A DNA stretch of 59,858 bases from Plebeiibacterium sediminum (lineage in GTDB: Bacteria; Bacteroidota; Bacteroidia; Bacteroidales; Marinilabiliaceae). Under the pieces are notes generated by a model that was not told where the DNA came from, did no database searches, and worked only from the letters and a program-made list of their open reading frames with translations. The position numbers and the translations under genes are program-made. The DNA is taken from the NCBI RefSeq assembly GCF_026013605.1, contig NZ_JAPDPJ010000040.1, forward strand, positions 1 to 59,858, in the 5' to 3' direction. How positions within the stretch are numbered: position 1 is the stretch's first letter; each line of letters opens with the position of its first letter. Below, one piece after another: positions 36,318 to 46,676 of the stretch.

Positions 36318-37889
36318 ATGAATTTAAAATATATAAAGAATCTACATTTATTCTCCTTTTTAATTCTAATATCTATTGTTTTTGCATGTAATAAAGAAGA
36401 AATAGATGTAGATATTGAGTTAGATACAACAGAAGTTAGTATCAACCCGGGAGAAAGCTTAACTATTAATGTAATATCAGGAAATGGTGAGTATTCAGCA
36501 TATCCATTAGATGAAGATATTGTTACAGCAACGGTCAATGAAAGTGAAGTAACAATCACAGCTAGTGATAATTTGGAGGGAGGAGAAACAAACGTTTATG
36601 TATTTGATTCTAAAGGAAAAAAAGCAAAAGTTGTAGTAACCGTTGCCCAGGTATTCAATATTACAGTCGATAGCAGTATGCCTTCAATTGTTGTAGGACA
36701 GGAAAAGGTAATATCAATACTTACTGGAAATGGAAATTATACAGTAGACTTTGTTGATGCATCTTCTTCGTCAATAATAGAATTAAATAAAGATGATTTA
36801 CAAGGAAATAATACATTTACAATAACAGGAAAAAATGTTGGAGAAGCTAGTTTAATAATTCGTGATGGAAAAGATCAGACTTTAGACTTAATAGTTAAAG
36901 TTGAGGAAGGTGTTATTTCAGTAGATCAATCAAGTTTAACATTAAATGGATCAAAATCTATTGGTACCATTTCTATTTTATCAGGAAGTGGTAATTATAC
37001 ATTTTCTTTCTCAGAGGATGATATAGTAAGTGTATCTTTAGAGAATGATGTTATAACTGTTGTACCTCTAGCATCTGGATCAACTGAGTTAACAATCACA
37101 GGAATTCAAGGTGATAATGTTGTTATTCCAATTTCTGTTGATTTAGATCTTGCTATTAATCTTTATGATAATTATTGTTTAGTGGTTGATATGGCAAATT
37201 CACCACAAGCAGAGAGTTTGAAGAATCTAAGCCAAGTTACATACGAAATAGTATTCTATGCTGATTATACAAGAGGATTGATGACGCTTATGGGATTGGA
37301 AGGGAATCTTTTATTACGAGGAGAATTTACTGATGTTAATCCTCGATTTGAAATTTCAGGAAGTGATCTTAAAATATTTAGTCAACAAACTATTTTATCA
37401 GATAGGGCTGGAGGAAATGGCCCTGGTAAATGGTATCATGTAGCTGTTGTATTTGATGGAACAGCCACTAGTATTGAGGAAAAATATAAGATGTACATTA
37501 ATGGAGTACAAGAAACATTAACGTTTGAAAATACTAGTGGAGAACATACGACCGTAGATTTGACTGTTCAAAATGAGGATCCTGCTTTTATGATAGGTAG
37601 AGCTTGTAATCAGGATTGGAGAGGATTTTATGGTAAATTAGGTGAAGCTAGGATCTGGAAGGTAGCTCGTACAGAGTCTGAAATTCAGGCAAGTATGTGT
37701 TCATTAACTTCGGAATATAATGTTGAAGATCTTGTTTCAAACTGGGTGTTTAACTATGGTACTTCAACCTCCTCTTTTACAGATTTATCTGGCCATGGGT
37801 TAGATGCTGTAGTATATGGAAATGTTGGAGGTTTTGAACCAAAAGAGTTTCCTGAAGATAGATATGTGCAAAAAGTATGTCCAGAATAA
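36318..37889 (+). CDS. Surface lipoprotein with Ig-like repeats and a LamG domain
   Basis: 523 residues; lipobox Cys about residue 24 (IVFACNKEE). Three similar Ig-like beta domains follow, about 30-110, 112-195 and 197-275, each with an S-G-N/S-G-x-Y pattern (ISGNGEY, LTGNGNY, LSGSGNY). From about 280 to 500 there is a laminin-G/concanavalin-like fold (VTYEIVFYADYTRGLMTLMG, GKWYHVAVVFDG, LGEARIWKVARTESEI). This is the build of a surface glycan-binding protein: spacer domains lifting a lectin-like domain from the membrane. It lies in the SusE position between SusD and GH76. Binding to mannan is inferred. Confidence 0.8.
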   Translation: MNLKYIKNLHLFSFLILISIVFACNKEEIDVDIELDTTEVSINPGESLTINVISGNGEYSAYPLDEDIVTATVNESEVTITASDNLEGGETNVYVFDSKGKKAKVVVTVAQVFNITVDSSMPSIVVGQEKVISILTGNGNYTVDFVDASSSSIIELNKDDLQGNNTFTITGKNVGEASLIIRDGKDQTLDLIVKVEEGVISVDQSSLTLNGSKSIGTISILSGSGNYTFSFSEDDIVSVSLENDVITVVPLASGSTELTITGIQGDNVVIPISVDLDLAINLYDNYCLVVDMANSPQAESLKNLSQVTYEIVFYADYTRGLMTLMGLEGNLLLRGEFTDVNPRFEISGSDLKIFSQQTILSDRAGGNGPGKWYHVAVVFDGTATSIEEKYKMYINGVQETLTFENTSGEHTTVDLTVQNEDPAFMIGRACNQDWRGFYGKLGEARIWKVARTESEIQASMCSLTSEYNVEDLVSNWVFNYGTSTSSFTDLSGHGLDAVVYGNVGGFEPKEFPEDRYVQKVCPE

Positions 37890-37906
37890 TTCAGAAATAA
37901 ATTCAT

Positions 37907-37960
37907 GGCTTCTACAGATCTTTTTTAGAAAGTCTAAGAGGAAAAGTAGAAGCCCTTTTT
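37907..37960 (+). terminator. Terminator after the Ig/LamG lipoprotein gene
   Basis: ggcttctac (37907-37915) pairs perfectly with gtagaagcc (37946-37954), followed by cttttt. The loop is long (30 bases), but the stem and T run are convincing. Confidence 0.7.
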
Positions 37961-37985
37961 GATAACCTATTGAAATATAACGAAT

Positions 37986-39512
37986 ATGACAAAGGAAGTG
38001 AACTTATTATTCCTGTTTATAAATATTATTATACTTTTTTCTTCTTGTGGTAAGAATGACAGCATAACTCCAAATGTTAATTCTAGCATTGATCCTGTAG
38101 AAAATTTAACTATAAAAGAAGCTAATACACCTAAACAGTTATACGTTGTTTGGGATAATCCAGATAATGAAAATTTGTCAACCGTAAAGATTAGCTGTAG
38201 GACAAAGAGTATCACAGGAGTGAAGATTGAACCTATTACATTAACTGTTGAAAAGGGCACTCAGAGTTCATTAACGATTGAAGTCCCTATGTATTCAACA
38301 TATATTATAAGTGTCAAGACTTATAGTGAGACGGGAATGAGTTCTGAAAGTATTGAGGTAGAAGGGAAACCATATTTAGGAGATAATGAAGAACCAGATA
38401 CAGGTATATTTTTAGCAAGGGCAGATACAGTGATGGATGCAATGATTAAATTAATGTTAACTAGTCCAAGATCTGGAGTTTGGAATAGCGGATATCCAAA
38501 TTCAACTGGACCATATTGGGATGGAGATGCAGTAGTATGGGGGCAAGGTGGAGCTTTTTCTGGTTTTGTTGCCATTAGAGAAGCGTCACAAGCGATAAAA
38601 TCGTTAGGTAATAAGTATATAGAGATGGATGACTTAATGTTTAACGGGATTAATAAGTTTATAACAACTGATAATAATATATCAGCTTATGCGGTTTATC
38701 CTTCCAATGGAAATCAACGCTTTTATGATGATAATGTTTGGATTGGAATTGATATGGCTAATCTATATCTACAAACTGGAGATACCCGTTATCTAGATAA
38801 AGCTAAAATGGTATGGCAATTTATTTTAAGTGGTACTGATGAAAAAATTGGAGGAGGTGTATATTGGATTGAAGAAGAAAACCCTAGTTCTAAGCATACA
38901 TGCTCAACAGCTCCGTCTGCTGTTCTTGCAGCAAAACTGTATTTAGCTACTAAAGAACAGGAATATTTAGATAAATCTGTAGAACTTTATACTTGGGTGA
39001 AAGAAAAACTTCAGGATTCAGGAGATTATTTATATTATGATAATATAAATATTAACGGTATTACTATTGATAAGAATAAGTTTACGTATAATTCAGGGCA
39101 ACCAATGCAAGCAGCATCTCTTTTATATAAGATTACAAATGAAAAACAATATTTAACAGATGCTCAAAATATAGCAAGATCCATATTCAATAAATGGTTT
39201 ACTGAGTATGTGTCATCATCTCTTGAGCAAAGAATAAATTATATTGAAGGACATACTTGGTTCAATGCAGTAACTCTGAGAGGATTTATTGATCTATACA
39301 AGATAGACGGAGATAGGAAGTATATAACTGCTTTCGAACAAACATTTTCAAATCTTTGGTTGTCAAAATATGGAGTAGATGAGTCTACTAAACTACCAAA
39401 TTATAGCCATATTTTAGGAGATGAAAGACAATCAAGCTGGGAAGTTTTGCATGTTGGTGCGGTTGTTGAAATTCTTGCAAATTTAGCTTTATTGGAAGAG
39501 GAAGGCTTATAA
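37986..39512 (+). CDS. GH76 endo-alpha-1,6-mannanase lipoprotein (PUL 2)
   Basis: 508 residues; lipobox Cys about 21 (ILFSSCGKND). A fibronectin-III-like beta domain occupies about 35-128 (DPVENLTIKEANTPKQLYVV), and the GH76 (alpha/alpha)6 barrel follows from about 140. The catalytic Asp pair is in QRFYDDNVWIG, about 248-249. Further marks are WDGDAVVWGQGGAFSGF near 178-194, GGGVYWIEEE and TYNSGQPMQAASLLYKI. It cuts alpha-1,6-mannan backbones at the cell surface. The added N-terminal module, absent from the PUL 1 GH76 (10046), suggests the two enzymes differ in where or how they meet the substrate. Confidence 0.9.
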   Translation: MTKEVNLLFLFINIIILFSSCGKNDSITPNVNSSIDPVENLTIKEANTPKQLYVVWDNPDNENLSTVKISCRTKSITGVKIEPITLTVEKGTQSSLTIEVPMYSTYIISVKTYSETGMSSESIEVEGKPYLGDNEEPDTGIFLARADTVMDAMIKLMLTSPRSGVWNSGYPNSTGPYWDGDAVVWGQGGAFSGFVAIREASQAIKSLGNKYIEMDDLMFNGINKFITTDNNISAYAVYPSNGNQRFYDDNVWIGIDMANLYLQTGDTRYLDKAKMVWQFILSGTDEKIGGGVYWIEEENPSSKHTCSTAPSAVLAAKLYLATKEQEYLDKSVELYTWVKEKLQDSGDYLYYDNININGITIDKNKFTYNSGQPMQAASLLYKITNEKQYLTDAQNIARSIFNKWFTEYVSSSLEQRINYIEGHTWFNAVTLRGFIDLYKIDGDRKYITAFEQTFSNLWLSKYGVDESTKLPNYSHILGDERQSSWEVLHVGAVVEILANLALLEEEGL

Positions 39513-39707
39513 AACTTTAATATTATCTAATACAGTAGTAGTTATGTGATTTTTATAAATTCTAAATAGTGATTTGATGGATTCTTTAATGTATTGAAAT
39601 CAAATCAATCCTATTTCTTTTCAGTGTTTAAACCATGTGCTCAGAGTAGATAACCTACTTTGAAATGGGATTGTTATGTGTAAAATAATTTATTCAATTT
39701 TAAAATA

Positions 39708-41996
39708 ATGACTTTTAAAAAAAAATATCGAGAAATAATTATCTTTCTTATCGTTCTAACAATAAAATATTCAGTAATTGTTGGTCAAGAACCAGTTGAA
39801 TATGTTAGTACTTTAGTAGGTACTCTATCAAAATTTGAGCTATCAACAGGAAATACATATCCAGCTATAGCTATGCCTTGGGGTATGAATTTTTGGACAC
39901 CTCAGACCGGAAGAATGGGAGATGGTTGGACTTACACTTATACTGCTGACAAATTAAGAGGATTTAAGCAAACTCATCAACCCAGTCCTTGGATTAATGA
40001 TTATGGACAATTCTCGTTAATGCCTGTTGTTGGTAAACCTATTTTTAATGAAGACGAAAGAGCAAGTTGGTATTCTCATAAAACAGAAGTTGCTAAGCCA
40101 TATTATTATAAAGTACATCTAGCTGATTGTGATGTAACAACTGAAATTGTTCCTACAGAAAGAGCAGCTATGTTTAGGTTTACTTTTCCAGATAGTAAAA
40201 ATTCGTATGTTACAATTGATGCTTTTGATCAAGGATCATTTATTAAAATTATACCTGAAGAAAATAAAATAATTGGTTATACCACCAAAAATAGTGGAGG
40301 TGTACCTACTAATTTTAAGAACTATTTTGTCATTGTGTTTGATAAACCAATTGAATATTATGCGACAGTTAAAGATGGTTCAATATCGACAAAGGAGACA
40401 AGTTTTCAAGGAAATCATGCAGGAGGAATAATTGGATTTTCAACAAAAAGAGGAGAGGTTGTTCATGCAAGAGTTGCTTCATCTTTTATAAGTGATGAAC
40501 AAGCATTAATTAATTTGGGAGAGTTGGGGACAAAAACATTCGAGGAAGTGTTGGAAAAAGGAAAAGAAAGATGGAATGAAGTTTTAGGACGAATTAAAAT
40601 AGAGGATGATAATATTGATAACATAAGAACTTTTTATTCCTGTCTTTACCGTTCAGTGCTTTTTCCTCGTAATCTATCAGAAAAAACTGCTCAAGGAGAA
40701 ATAGTTCATTACAGTCCTTATAATGGTAAAGTTTTACCGGGATACATATACGCAGATACTGGATTTTGGGATACTTTCCGTAGTTTATTTCCATTATTAA
40801 ACTTAGTATATCCGTCAGAAAGTGAAAAAATTCAAAAGGGATTAGTGAATGCATATAAAGAGAGTGGTTTTCTTCCAGAATGGTCTAGCCCTGGTCACAG
40901 AGACTGCATGGTTGGAAACAATTCTGCATCAGTTGTGGCTGATGCATATATTAAAGGCATTCGAGGATATGATATAGAAACATTATGGCAAGCTGTAATA
41001 CATGGTGCCAACAATGTACATCCTGAGGTTTCATCATCAGGACGTACAGGCTATAAAGAGTACAATGAATACGGATATATACCTAATGATATAGGAATTA
41101 GTCAAAGTGTTGCACGTACTCTAGAATATGCTTACGATGATTGGACAATTTATCAGTTAGGAAAAGTTCTAAAAAAGCCTGAAAGTGAGATTGCAGTTTA
41201 TGCTAATCGGGCTATGAATTATAAGAACTTATACAATACAAATAGAAAGCTAATGAGTGGCCGAGCGAAGGATGGATCTTTTTCAAGTAATTTTAAACCA
41301 GAAGATTGGGGGTATGATTTTACAGAGGGGAATAGTTGGCATTATACATGGTCTGTTTTTCAAGATCCTCAAGGTTTAATTGATTTAATGGGGGGTAATG
41401 ATGATTTTATTACAATGTTGGATTCTGTATTTGTTGTTTCTAGTTCAAAAGGAATAAATAGTAGATCTGTTATACATGAAATGAGGGAAATGCAAGTTAT
41501 GGGAATGGGCCAATATGCTCATGGTAATCAACCAATTCAACATATGGCTTATCTATATAATTATGCTAATCAACCTTGGAAAGGTCAGTATTGGGTTCGA
41601 GAAATAATGAATAAGCTTTATACTGCTGCACCAGATGGTTATTGTGGAGATGAAGACAATGGACAAACTTCTGCTTGGTATGTGTTTTCAGCTATGGGAT
41701 TTTACACAGTATGTCCTGCAAGTGATCAATATGTTATTGGATCTCCATTATTTCGTACTGTGAAAATAGAGTTAGAAAATGGAAATCAAATACAATTGAT
41801 CTCAAAGAATAATGGGAACAATAATAGATATATCGACAAAATAAAATTAAATGACAAGAATTACGGCAAGAATTATTTTTCTCATGAAGATTTTATAAAC
41901 GGAGCGATAATAGAATATGAAATGAGTTCAAATCCAAATTATCAAAGGGGAATAAAGAAAAAATCATTTCCATATTCATTTTCAAAAAGTAAATAA
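39708..41996 (+). CDS. GH92 alpha-mannosidase, paralog of the PUL 1 enzyme
   Basis: 762 residues with a Sec signal peptide ending near VGQE. It is closely similar along its whole length to the GH92 at 18082 and shares its subgroup motifs: TPQTGRMGDGW, GFKQTHQPSPWINDYG, FTEGNSWHYTW with the general-acid Glu, YAHGNQPIQHM and GYCGDEDNGQTSAWY. Exo-acting removal of mannose side chains is expected, with the same linkage preference as its paralog. It lies between GH76 and GH38 genes in PUL 2. Unlike the PUL 1 copy, it is not next to an EEP gene. Confidence 0.92.
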   Translation: MTFKKKYREIIIFLIVLTIKYSVIVGQEPVEYVSTLVGTLSKFELSTGNTYPAIAMPWGMNFWTPQTGRMGDGWTYTYTADKLRGFKQTHQPSPWINDYGQFSLMPVVGKPIFNEDERASWYSHKTEVAKPYYYKVHLADCDVTTEIVPTERAAMFRFTFPDSKNSYVTIDAFDQGSFIKIIPEENKIIGYTTKNSGGVPTNFKNYFVIVFDKPIEYYATVKDGSISTKETSFQGNHAGGIIGFSTKRGEVVHARVASSFISDEQALINLGELGTKTFEEVLEKGKERWNEVLGRIKIEDDNIDNIRTFYSCLYRSVLFPRNLSEKTAQGEIVHYSPYNGKVLPGYIYADTGFWDTFRSLFPLLNLVYPSESEKIQKGLVNAYKESGFLPEWSSPGHRDCMVGNNSASVVADAYIKGIRGYDIETLWQAVIHGANNVHPEVSSSGRTGYKEYNEYGYIPNDIGISQSVARTLEYAYDDWTIYQLGKVLKKPESEIAVYANRAMNYKNLYNTNRKLMSGRAKDGSFSSNFKPEDWGYDFTEGNSWHYTWSVFQDPQGLIDLMGGNDDFITMLDSVFVVSSSKGINSRSVIHEMREMQVMGMGQYAHGNQPIQHMAYLYNYANQPWKGQYWVREIMNKLYTAAPDGYCGDEDNGQTSAWYVFSAMGFYTVCPASDQYVIGSPLFRTVKIELENGNQIQLISKNNGNNNRYIDKIKLNDKNYGKNYFSHEDFINGAIIEYEMSSNPNYQRGIKKKSFPYSFSKSK

Positions 41997-42017
41997 ATTT
42001 TTAAGTGATTTATCGTG

Positions 42018-42049
42018 CTCATGTGTATGTAACGTTATATGTACGTGAG
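42018..42049 (+). terminator. Palindromic hairpin after GH92
   Basis: ctcatgtgtatgtaac and gttatatgtacgtgag form a near-palindrome that pairs fully in RNA if four G-U pairs are allowed. It lies 21 bases after the GH92 stop. No T run, so its role is uncertain. Confidence 0.35.
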
Positions 42050-42142
42050 TATGTATCGAAATTGCATAATCTAAATAATAAGAATTAGAAAAAACAAGAA
42101 TATAAGACAACACTAAATTCATTTAAACTAAAATCAGATAGT

Positions 42143-45100
42143 ATGAAAATAAAAGACAATCTACAAAGAAGAACTACTTTATTCCTTGTTTTTATATGCA
42201 TAGGAATAGGTAGCTTATTCTCACAGGAAAATTATATTTCCCTTACGATTAGTGGACAGAATGCAGACTGTATTGTTGAAGATAAGAGCAATTTAACAGA
42301 AGTTGTTTCAATTGATAGGGATGGTTGGGCATTTTATTCCTCTACAGTTCAAGAGCAAGGTTGTATTTCTGATGAATCAGGGATAATTAGAACTGCAGCA
42401 GGTGTAAAATACAATTTATCTTCATATAATGATGTTAATACTTTTTTGTTAAAACCAGATTTTGCAACTTCCTTATCTATAGGCTTATCTGAAACTGTTC
42501 AAACAAGTGAAATTTGGTTATTAGGGACAGCAGCAAATGGTAGTAATAAAATTTTAGTTACCGTAGAATATACTGATGGAAGTACTGATGAAAGTATTTT
42601 AGAATTCTTGGATTGGTATCAAAATTCTCAGTATGGAGTTTCATATTTTGGAATGGGAAGAATAGATACTGAAAATAGCAATTTGGATGAAAGATATAAT
42701 TTTTCATTATTTGATCGTATTGTACCAACTGATGAATCTAAGAGTATAGTAAGCATTAATATAGAACATATTGAAGGCAGTGGTTATGTTGCCATTTTTG
42801 GGGCTTCAGCTTATGATATCTCCACTACCCGTGAACAGGAATATAGCCTTTATCTTCTTTCTAATTCACACCTTGACACACAGTGGAATTGGGAGTTAGA
42901 GAATACAATTGGAGATTACATTCCCAATACAATGAATGATAATTTCAATCTTTTTGAAAACTATCAAAATTTTCATTTCAATTTTGAATCTGCAATTCAT
43001 TATATGTGGATGAAGGAGTATTATCCTGAAAAATGGGAAGTATTAAAGAATTATGTTGATGAGGGGCGTTGGAACATCAGTGGAGGAGCAATAAATGCCA
43101 ATGATGTTATGGTACCATCGGCAGAATCCATTATGAGAAATTTTTTATATGGACAAGAATTTTATAAAGAGGAATTTGGTCGAAAGGGAGGAACTGATGT
43201 CATGTTGCCTGATTGTTTTGGATTTCCATATTCACTACCCACCCTTGCAAAACATTGTGGTTATGTAGGATTTCATAGTGCAAAACTTGCTTGGGGATCA
43301 GCATATGATTACAACAGTTTATTTAATTTTGGGCGTTGGAAAGGTGTTGATGGATCAGAAATTATGGCATTGCTAAAACCTGGGCCTTATGATGCTCATG
43401 AAGAATTTAGGAAGGACTTATCATATGATGGTGAAATTTTAGCCAAATGTATAAGCAACCAGCAAGAGTTTGGAGTAGCATCAACCTGCCGATATATAGG
43501 TCCAAGAGGAGATAGAGGAGGTGGTTTAGATGAAGAAACAGCAATATGGTTAGAAAAAAACATGACAAGTTCAGGCCCTGTTAAAGTAATAATGGAGTCT
43601 CCTGATAACTATTTTGCAAGCTTTTCTGGTGAGCAAGTTGCAAACTTACCTGTATGGGATAATGAATTGCCTATGAGAATTCATGGTGTTGGCTGCTATA
43701 CTTCACAAACAATTTTGAAATATTGGAATCGCAAAAACGAACTCTTAGCTGGAGCAACAGAAAAATCAAGCGTTGTTTCAGATTGGATGGGAATGTTAAA
43801 CTACCCATCTGAAGAAATAAAAGAATCGTGGATTCGAATTTTATGGCATCAATTTCATGATGATTTAACAGGTACATCTATTCCAAAATCTTATAGATAT
43901 GGTTATAATGATGCAGTACTAAATCAATTAGAATTATCAGAAAACCTTAGAAATTCCGTAGGGGCTGTTAGCCGAAACTTAAATACGAATGTTAGTGGCA
44001 TACCTGTAGTGGTATATAATCCATTGTCTATAGCACAAACAGAGTTGGTTGAGGCATCTATAAAGATAGACGGGCAGCCTAATTCATTAATTGTTACTGA
44101 TGGCGAAGGACATACTGTAATGTCTCAGATATTAGGATATGATTCTAGTACAAATGAATTAAAGTTTTTATTTGTTGCGAGTGTACAGTCCTTAGGTTAT
44201 TCAATATACAACATAGAAGCATCAGAAGAAGCTCCTATTAATGATGAAAGCTTGATCGTAACTGAAAATAGTTTGGAAAATGATGTTTTTAAATTGACTT
44301 TAGATGCAAACGGAGATGTTTCGTCAATATATGACAAGGTACAAGCAAAAGAGCTTTTATCAGCACCTATTAGGTTATCTCTACAAAGTGATGTTTCTAC
44401 TACCTGGCCTGCCTGGGAAATAACATCAGAAACAGTTTTTTCTGATCCTTATTCATATGTAGATGAGGGAGTAAACGTTTCAATTGAGGAGGACGGGCCA
44501 TTGCGTATTGCATTAAAGGTTGTTAGGACAAAAGAGGAATCAGAATATGTACAATACATAAGGTTATCTTCTCAAACATCAACTGACCGTGTTGATTTTG
44601 TAAATGAAGTAAATTGGAAAACAACGGGAACGTTATTAAAAGCCGAATTTCCGTTAGTAGCTCAAAATGATATTGCCAAATTTGATTTGTCAATAGGTGC
44701 AATTGATCGTTCAAATAGTACTGGTGATTTATATGAAGTTGCAGGTCATCAATGGGCTGATATTACCAACAGTGATGGTGCGTATGGAGTTTCCATTTTA
44801 AATGATTGTAAATATGGTTGGGATAAACCTTCAGATAACACATTACGTTTATCATTAATACATACTCCGAAGGTAGAGAATTCGTATACTTACCAAGCAC
44901 ATCAGGATTTTGGTTTAAATAAGTTTCTTTTTTCTTTTTATCGTCATATAGGTGAATGGTCAGAGAGTACTGTATGGGAGGGGGAGAAGGTAAATCAACC
45001 TTTAATGGCGTTTCAAGCTCCGAAATATGACGGAACATTAGGACGTTCGTTTGGATTTGCATCAGTAAATACTCCAAAGGTTGCTATTAAAGCTTTGAAA

Positions 45101-46660
45101 CAAGCAGAAGAGTCAGATGATGTTATTATTCGCGTTTATGAGTTATCTGGAGAAGAACAGAATAATGTAGTAATTAATTTCCCATCAGAAATATTATCAG
45201 CAACAGAGGTAAATGGCCTTGAAGAGTATAGTGGAAGTGCCACTATTTCAGGGAAATCTTTAGTTTTTAATATTGGAGGATTCGCACCAAAAACTTTTTC
45301 TGTAAAGTTAGCAGATCCTGATTTCAAGGAGGATATGAATCCTGTGTCAAATCCCGTGTCATTAACATATAATATAGATGTAATGAGTTCTGATTCAAAT
45401 CGTAATGATGGTGAGTTTTGTGAGACAGGTTTATCTTATCCAACAGAACTGTTAGGAGACTACGTTGAATCCGAAGGAATACAATTTGAAATGGGGCCTC
45501 GTGAGGATGATTTATTAAATGCTGTACGTTGTGAAGGGCAAACTATTTCATTGGATTATAACGAGGGTACAAATAGTAAACTTTATTTACTTGCAGCTTC
45601 AACTCAAAGGGATGGTGCTTTAGGAGAATTTGTTATTGATGATGAAACACATACTATAAATATAGGTAATTTTGCAGGTTCGGTAGGGCAATGGCCAAAT
45701 CAATATTCTTATGGATATTACAGAGTTGAGGATGTTGGATTTACAGCGACTCACAGGCACAATAATAATACTTTAGAAAACGAATTATACAAGTTTTTGT
45801 ATATGTTTAAGTATGCCATTCCTGTTACTGCAGATGTACAAGAGTTACGTTTGCCTAATAATCCTGACATTATTGTTTTTGCGGCAACACTTTCAAATAA
45901 TGAAAATGATAATGTTATTCCAGTGACCGATATTACAAGCTTACCTGACTTTATCGAAGTAGAACCTCTTTTTAATACGGTTAAATGTGGCTCTGTATTA
46001 ACTCCTACTTCAGTTTCAGTATCTGATCAAACTAATGATAGAGAAAGTGGTTTTATGGCTATCGATAATGATCCTTATACGAAATGGTGTGATAATAGTT
46101 CAGCTGACAAGTGGATAGAATTAAACTTTGGTAAGGATGTTGAGATTTGTGGATGGCAAGTGTTACATGGGGCGATTGAAAATGAGGGTTTTATAACCTC
46201 TGATTTTAGTTTGCAAAGGTTTGTGAATGATAACTGGGTGGATATTGATATAGTTAATAATAATACATCTAATGTAACATATTATGATGTAGAACCATTT
46301 GTTACGAGTAAAGTTAGATTGCATATTGTTAATGCTCAACAAGGTAGTAATGAGGCAGCTAGGATTTATGGATTTAATGTTTATGGAAGTCAATTAGCAA
46401 CAGGGATTTTTAAACATAAATTGAATTCAAAAACATTTAAAATATACCCAAATCCGACTAATGGGCAAGAGCATCTCAGAGTGAATACCGAAGAGATAGG
46501 GATTATAAATATTTATTCTTTATCAGGACAGTTAATATACACAAATACTGTTGGAATAGGTATAACTGATATAAAAGCAAGTGGCCTATTAAGTGGCAGT
46601 TATGTTGTTTGTTTATTGTCGAAAAGTGGGGTGAGTACTCAAAAGCTGGTTGTTTTTTAA
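42143..46660 (+). CDS. GH38 alpha-mannosidase with F5/8C module and T9SS tail
   Basis: A 1505-residue exported enzyme. Signal peptide to about 28; an N-terminal beta-sandwich about 30-225 of unclear family; GH38 catalytic domain from about 235 with the zinc motif NSHLDTQWNW (His 243, Asp 245) and nucleophile motif LPDCFGFP (Asp 357), plus WHQFHDDLTGTSIP further on; the family's C-terminal beta domains to about 1270; an F5/8C module about 1275-1415 (DRESGFMAIDNDPYTKWCD); and a T9SS tail about 1418-1505 (FKIYPNPTNG). GH38 enzymes are zinc-dependent retaining alpha-mannosidases. T9SS export is notable for a GH38 and suggests trimming of mannan or N-glycans outside the cell. Specificity is not assigned. 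Confidence 0.9.
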   Translation: MKIKDNLQRRTTLFLVFICIGIGSLFSQENYISLTISGQNADCIVEDKSNLTEVVSIDRDGWAFYSSTVQEQGCISDESGIIRTAAGVKYNLSSYNDVNTFLLKPDFATSLSIGLSETVQTSEIWLLGTAANGSNKILVTVEYTDGSTDESILEFLDWYQNSQYGVSYFGMGRIDTENSNLDERYNFSLFDRIVPTDESKSIVSINIEHIEGSGYVAIFGASAYDISTTREQEYSLYLLSNSHLDTQWNWELENTIGDYIPNTMNDNFNLFENYQNFHFNFESAIHYMWMKEYYPEKWEVLKNYVDEGRWNISGGAINANDVMVPSAESIMRNFLYGQEFYKEEFGRKGGTDVMLPDCFGFPYSLPTLAKHCGYVGFHSAKLAWGSAYDYNSLFNFGRWKGVDGSEIMALLKPGPYDAHEEFRKDLSYDGEILAKCISNQQEFGVASTCRYIGPRGDRGGGLDEETAIWLEKNMTSSGPVKVIMESPDNYFASFSGEQVANLPVWDNELPMRIHGVGCYTSQTILKYWNRKNELLAGATEKSSVVSDWMGMLNYPSEEIKESWIRILWHQFHDDLTGTSIPKSYRYGYNDAVLNQLELSENLRNSVGAVSRNLNTNVSGIPVVVYNPLSIAQTELVEASIKIDGQPNSLIVTDGEGHTVMSQILGYDSSTNELKFLFVASVQSLGYSIYNIEASEEAPINDESLIVTENSLENDVFKLTLDANGDVSSIYDKVQAKELLSAPIRLSLQSDVSTTWPAWEITSETVFSDPYSYVDEGVNVSIEEDGPLRIALKVVRTKEESEYVQYIRLSSQTSTDRVDFVNEVNWKTTGTLLKAEFPLVAQNDIAKFDLSIGAIDRSNSTGDLYEVAGHQWADITNSDGAYGVSILNDCKYGWDKPSDNTLRLSLIHTPKVENSYTYQAHQDFGLNKFLFSFYRHIGEWSESTVWEGEKVNQPLMAFQAPKYDGTLGRSFGFASVNTPKVAIKALKQAEESDDVIIRVYELSGEEQNNVVINFPSEILSATEVNGLEEYSGSATISGKSLVFNIGGFAPKTFSVKLADPDFKEDMNPVSNPVSLTYNIDVMSSDSNRNDGEFCETGLSYPTELLGDYVESEGIQFEMGPREDDLLNAVRCEGQTISLDYNEGTNSKLYLLAASTQRDGALGEFVIDDETHTINIGNFAGSVGQWPNQYSYGYYRVEDVGFTATHRHNNNTLENELYKFLYMFKYAIPVTADVQELRLPNNPDIIVFAATLSNNENDNVIPVTDITSLPDFIEVEPLFNTVKCGSVLTPTSVSVSDQTNDRESGFMAIDNDPYTKWCDNSSADKWIELNFGKDVEICGWQVLHGAIENEGFITSDFSLQRFVNDNWVDIDIVNNNTSNVTYYDVEPFVTSKVRLHIVNAQQGSNEAARIYGFNVYGSQLATGIFKHKLNSKTFKIYPNPTNGQEHLRVNTEEIGIINIYSLSGQLIYTNTVGIGITDIKASGLLSGSYVVCLLSKSGVSTQKLVVF

Positions 46661-46676
46661 TATAAAAGACTTAAAA

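Noticed and set aside
44763-45077. Minus-strand ORF inside the GH38 gene
   Set aside because: No recognisable domain; it lies wholly within a well-supported gene, like the other antisense ORFs of 60-104 codons in this window.
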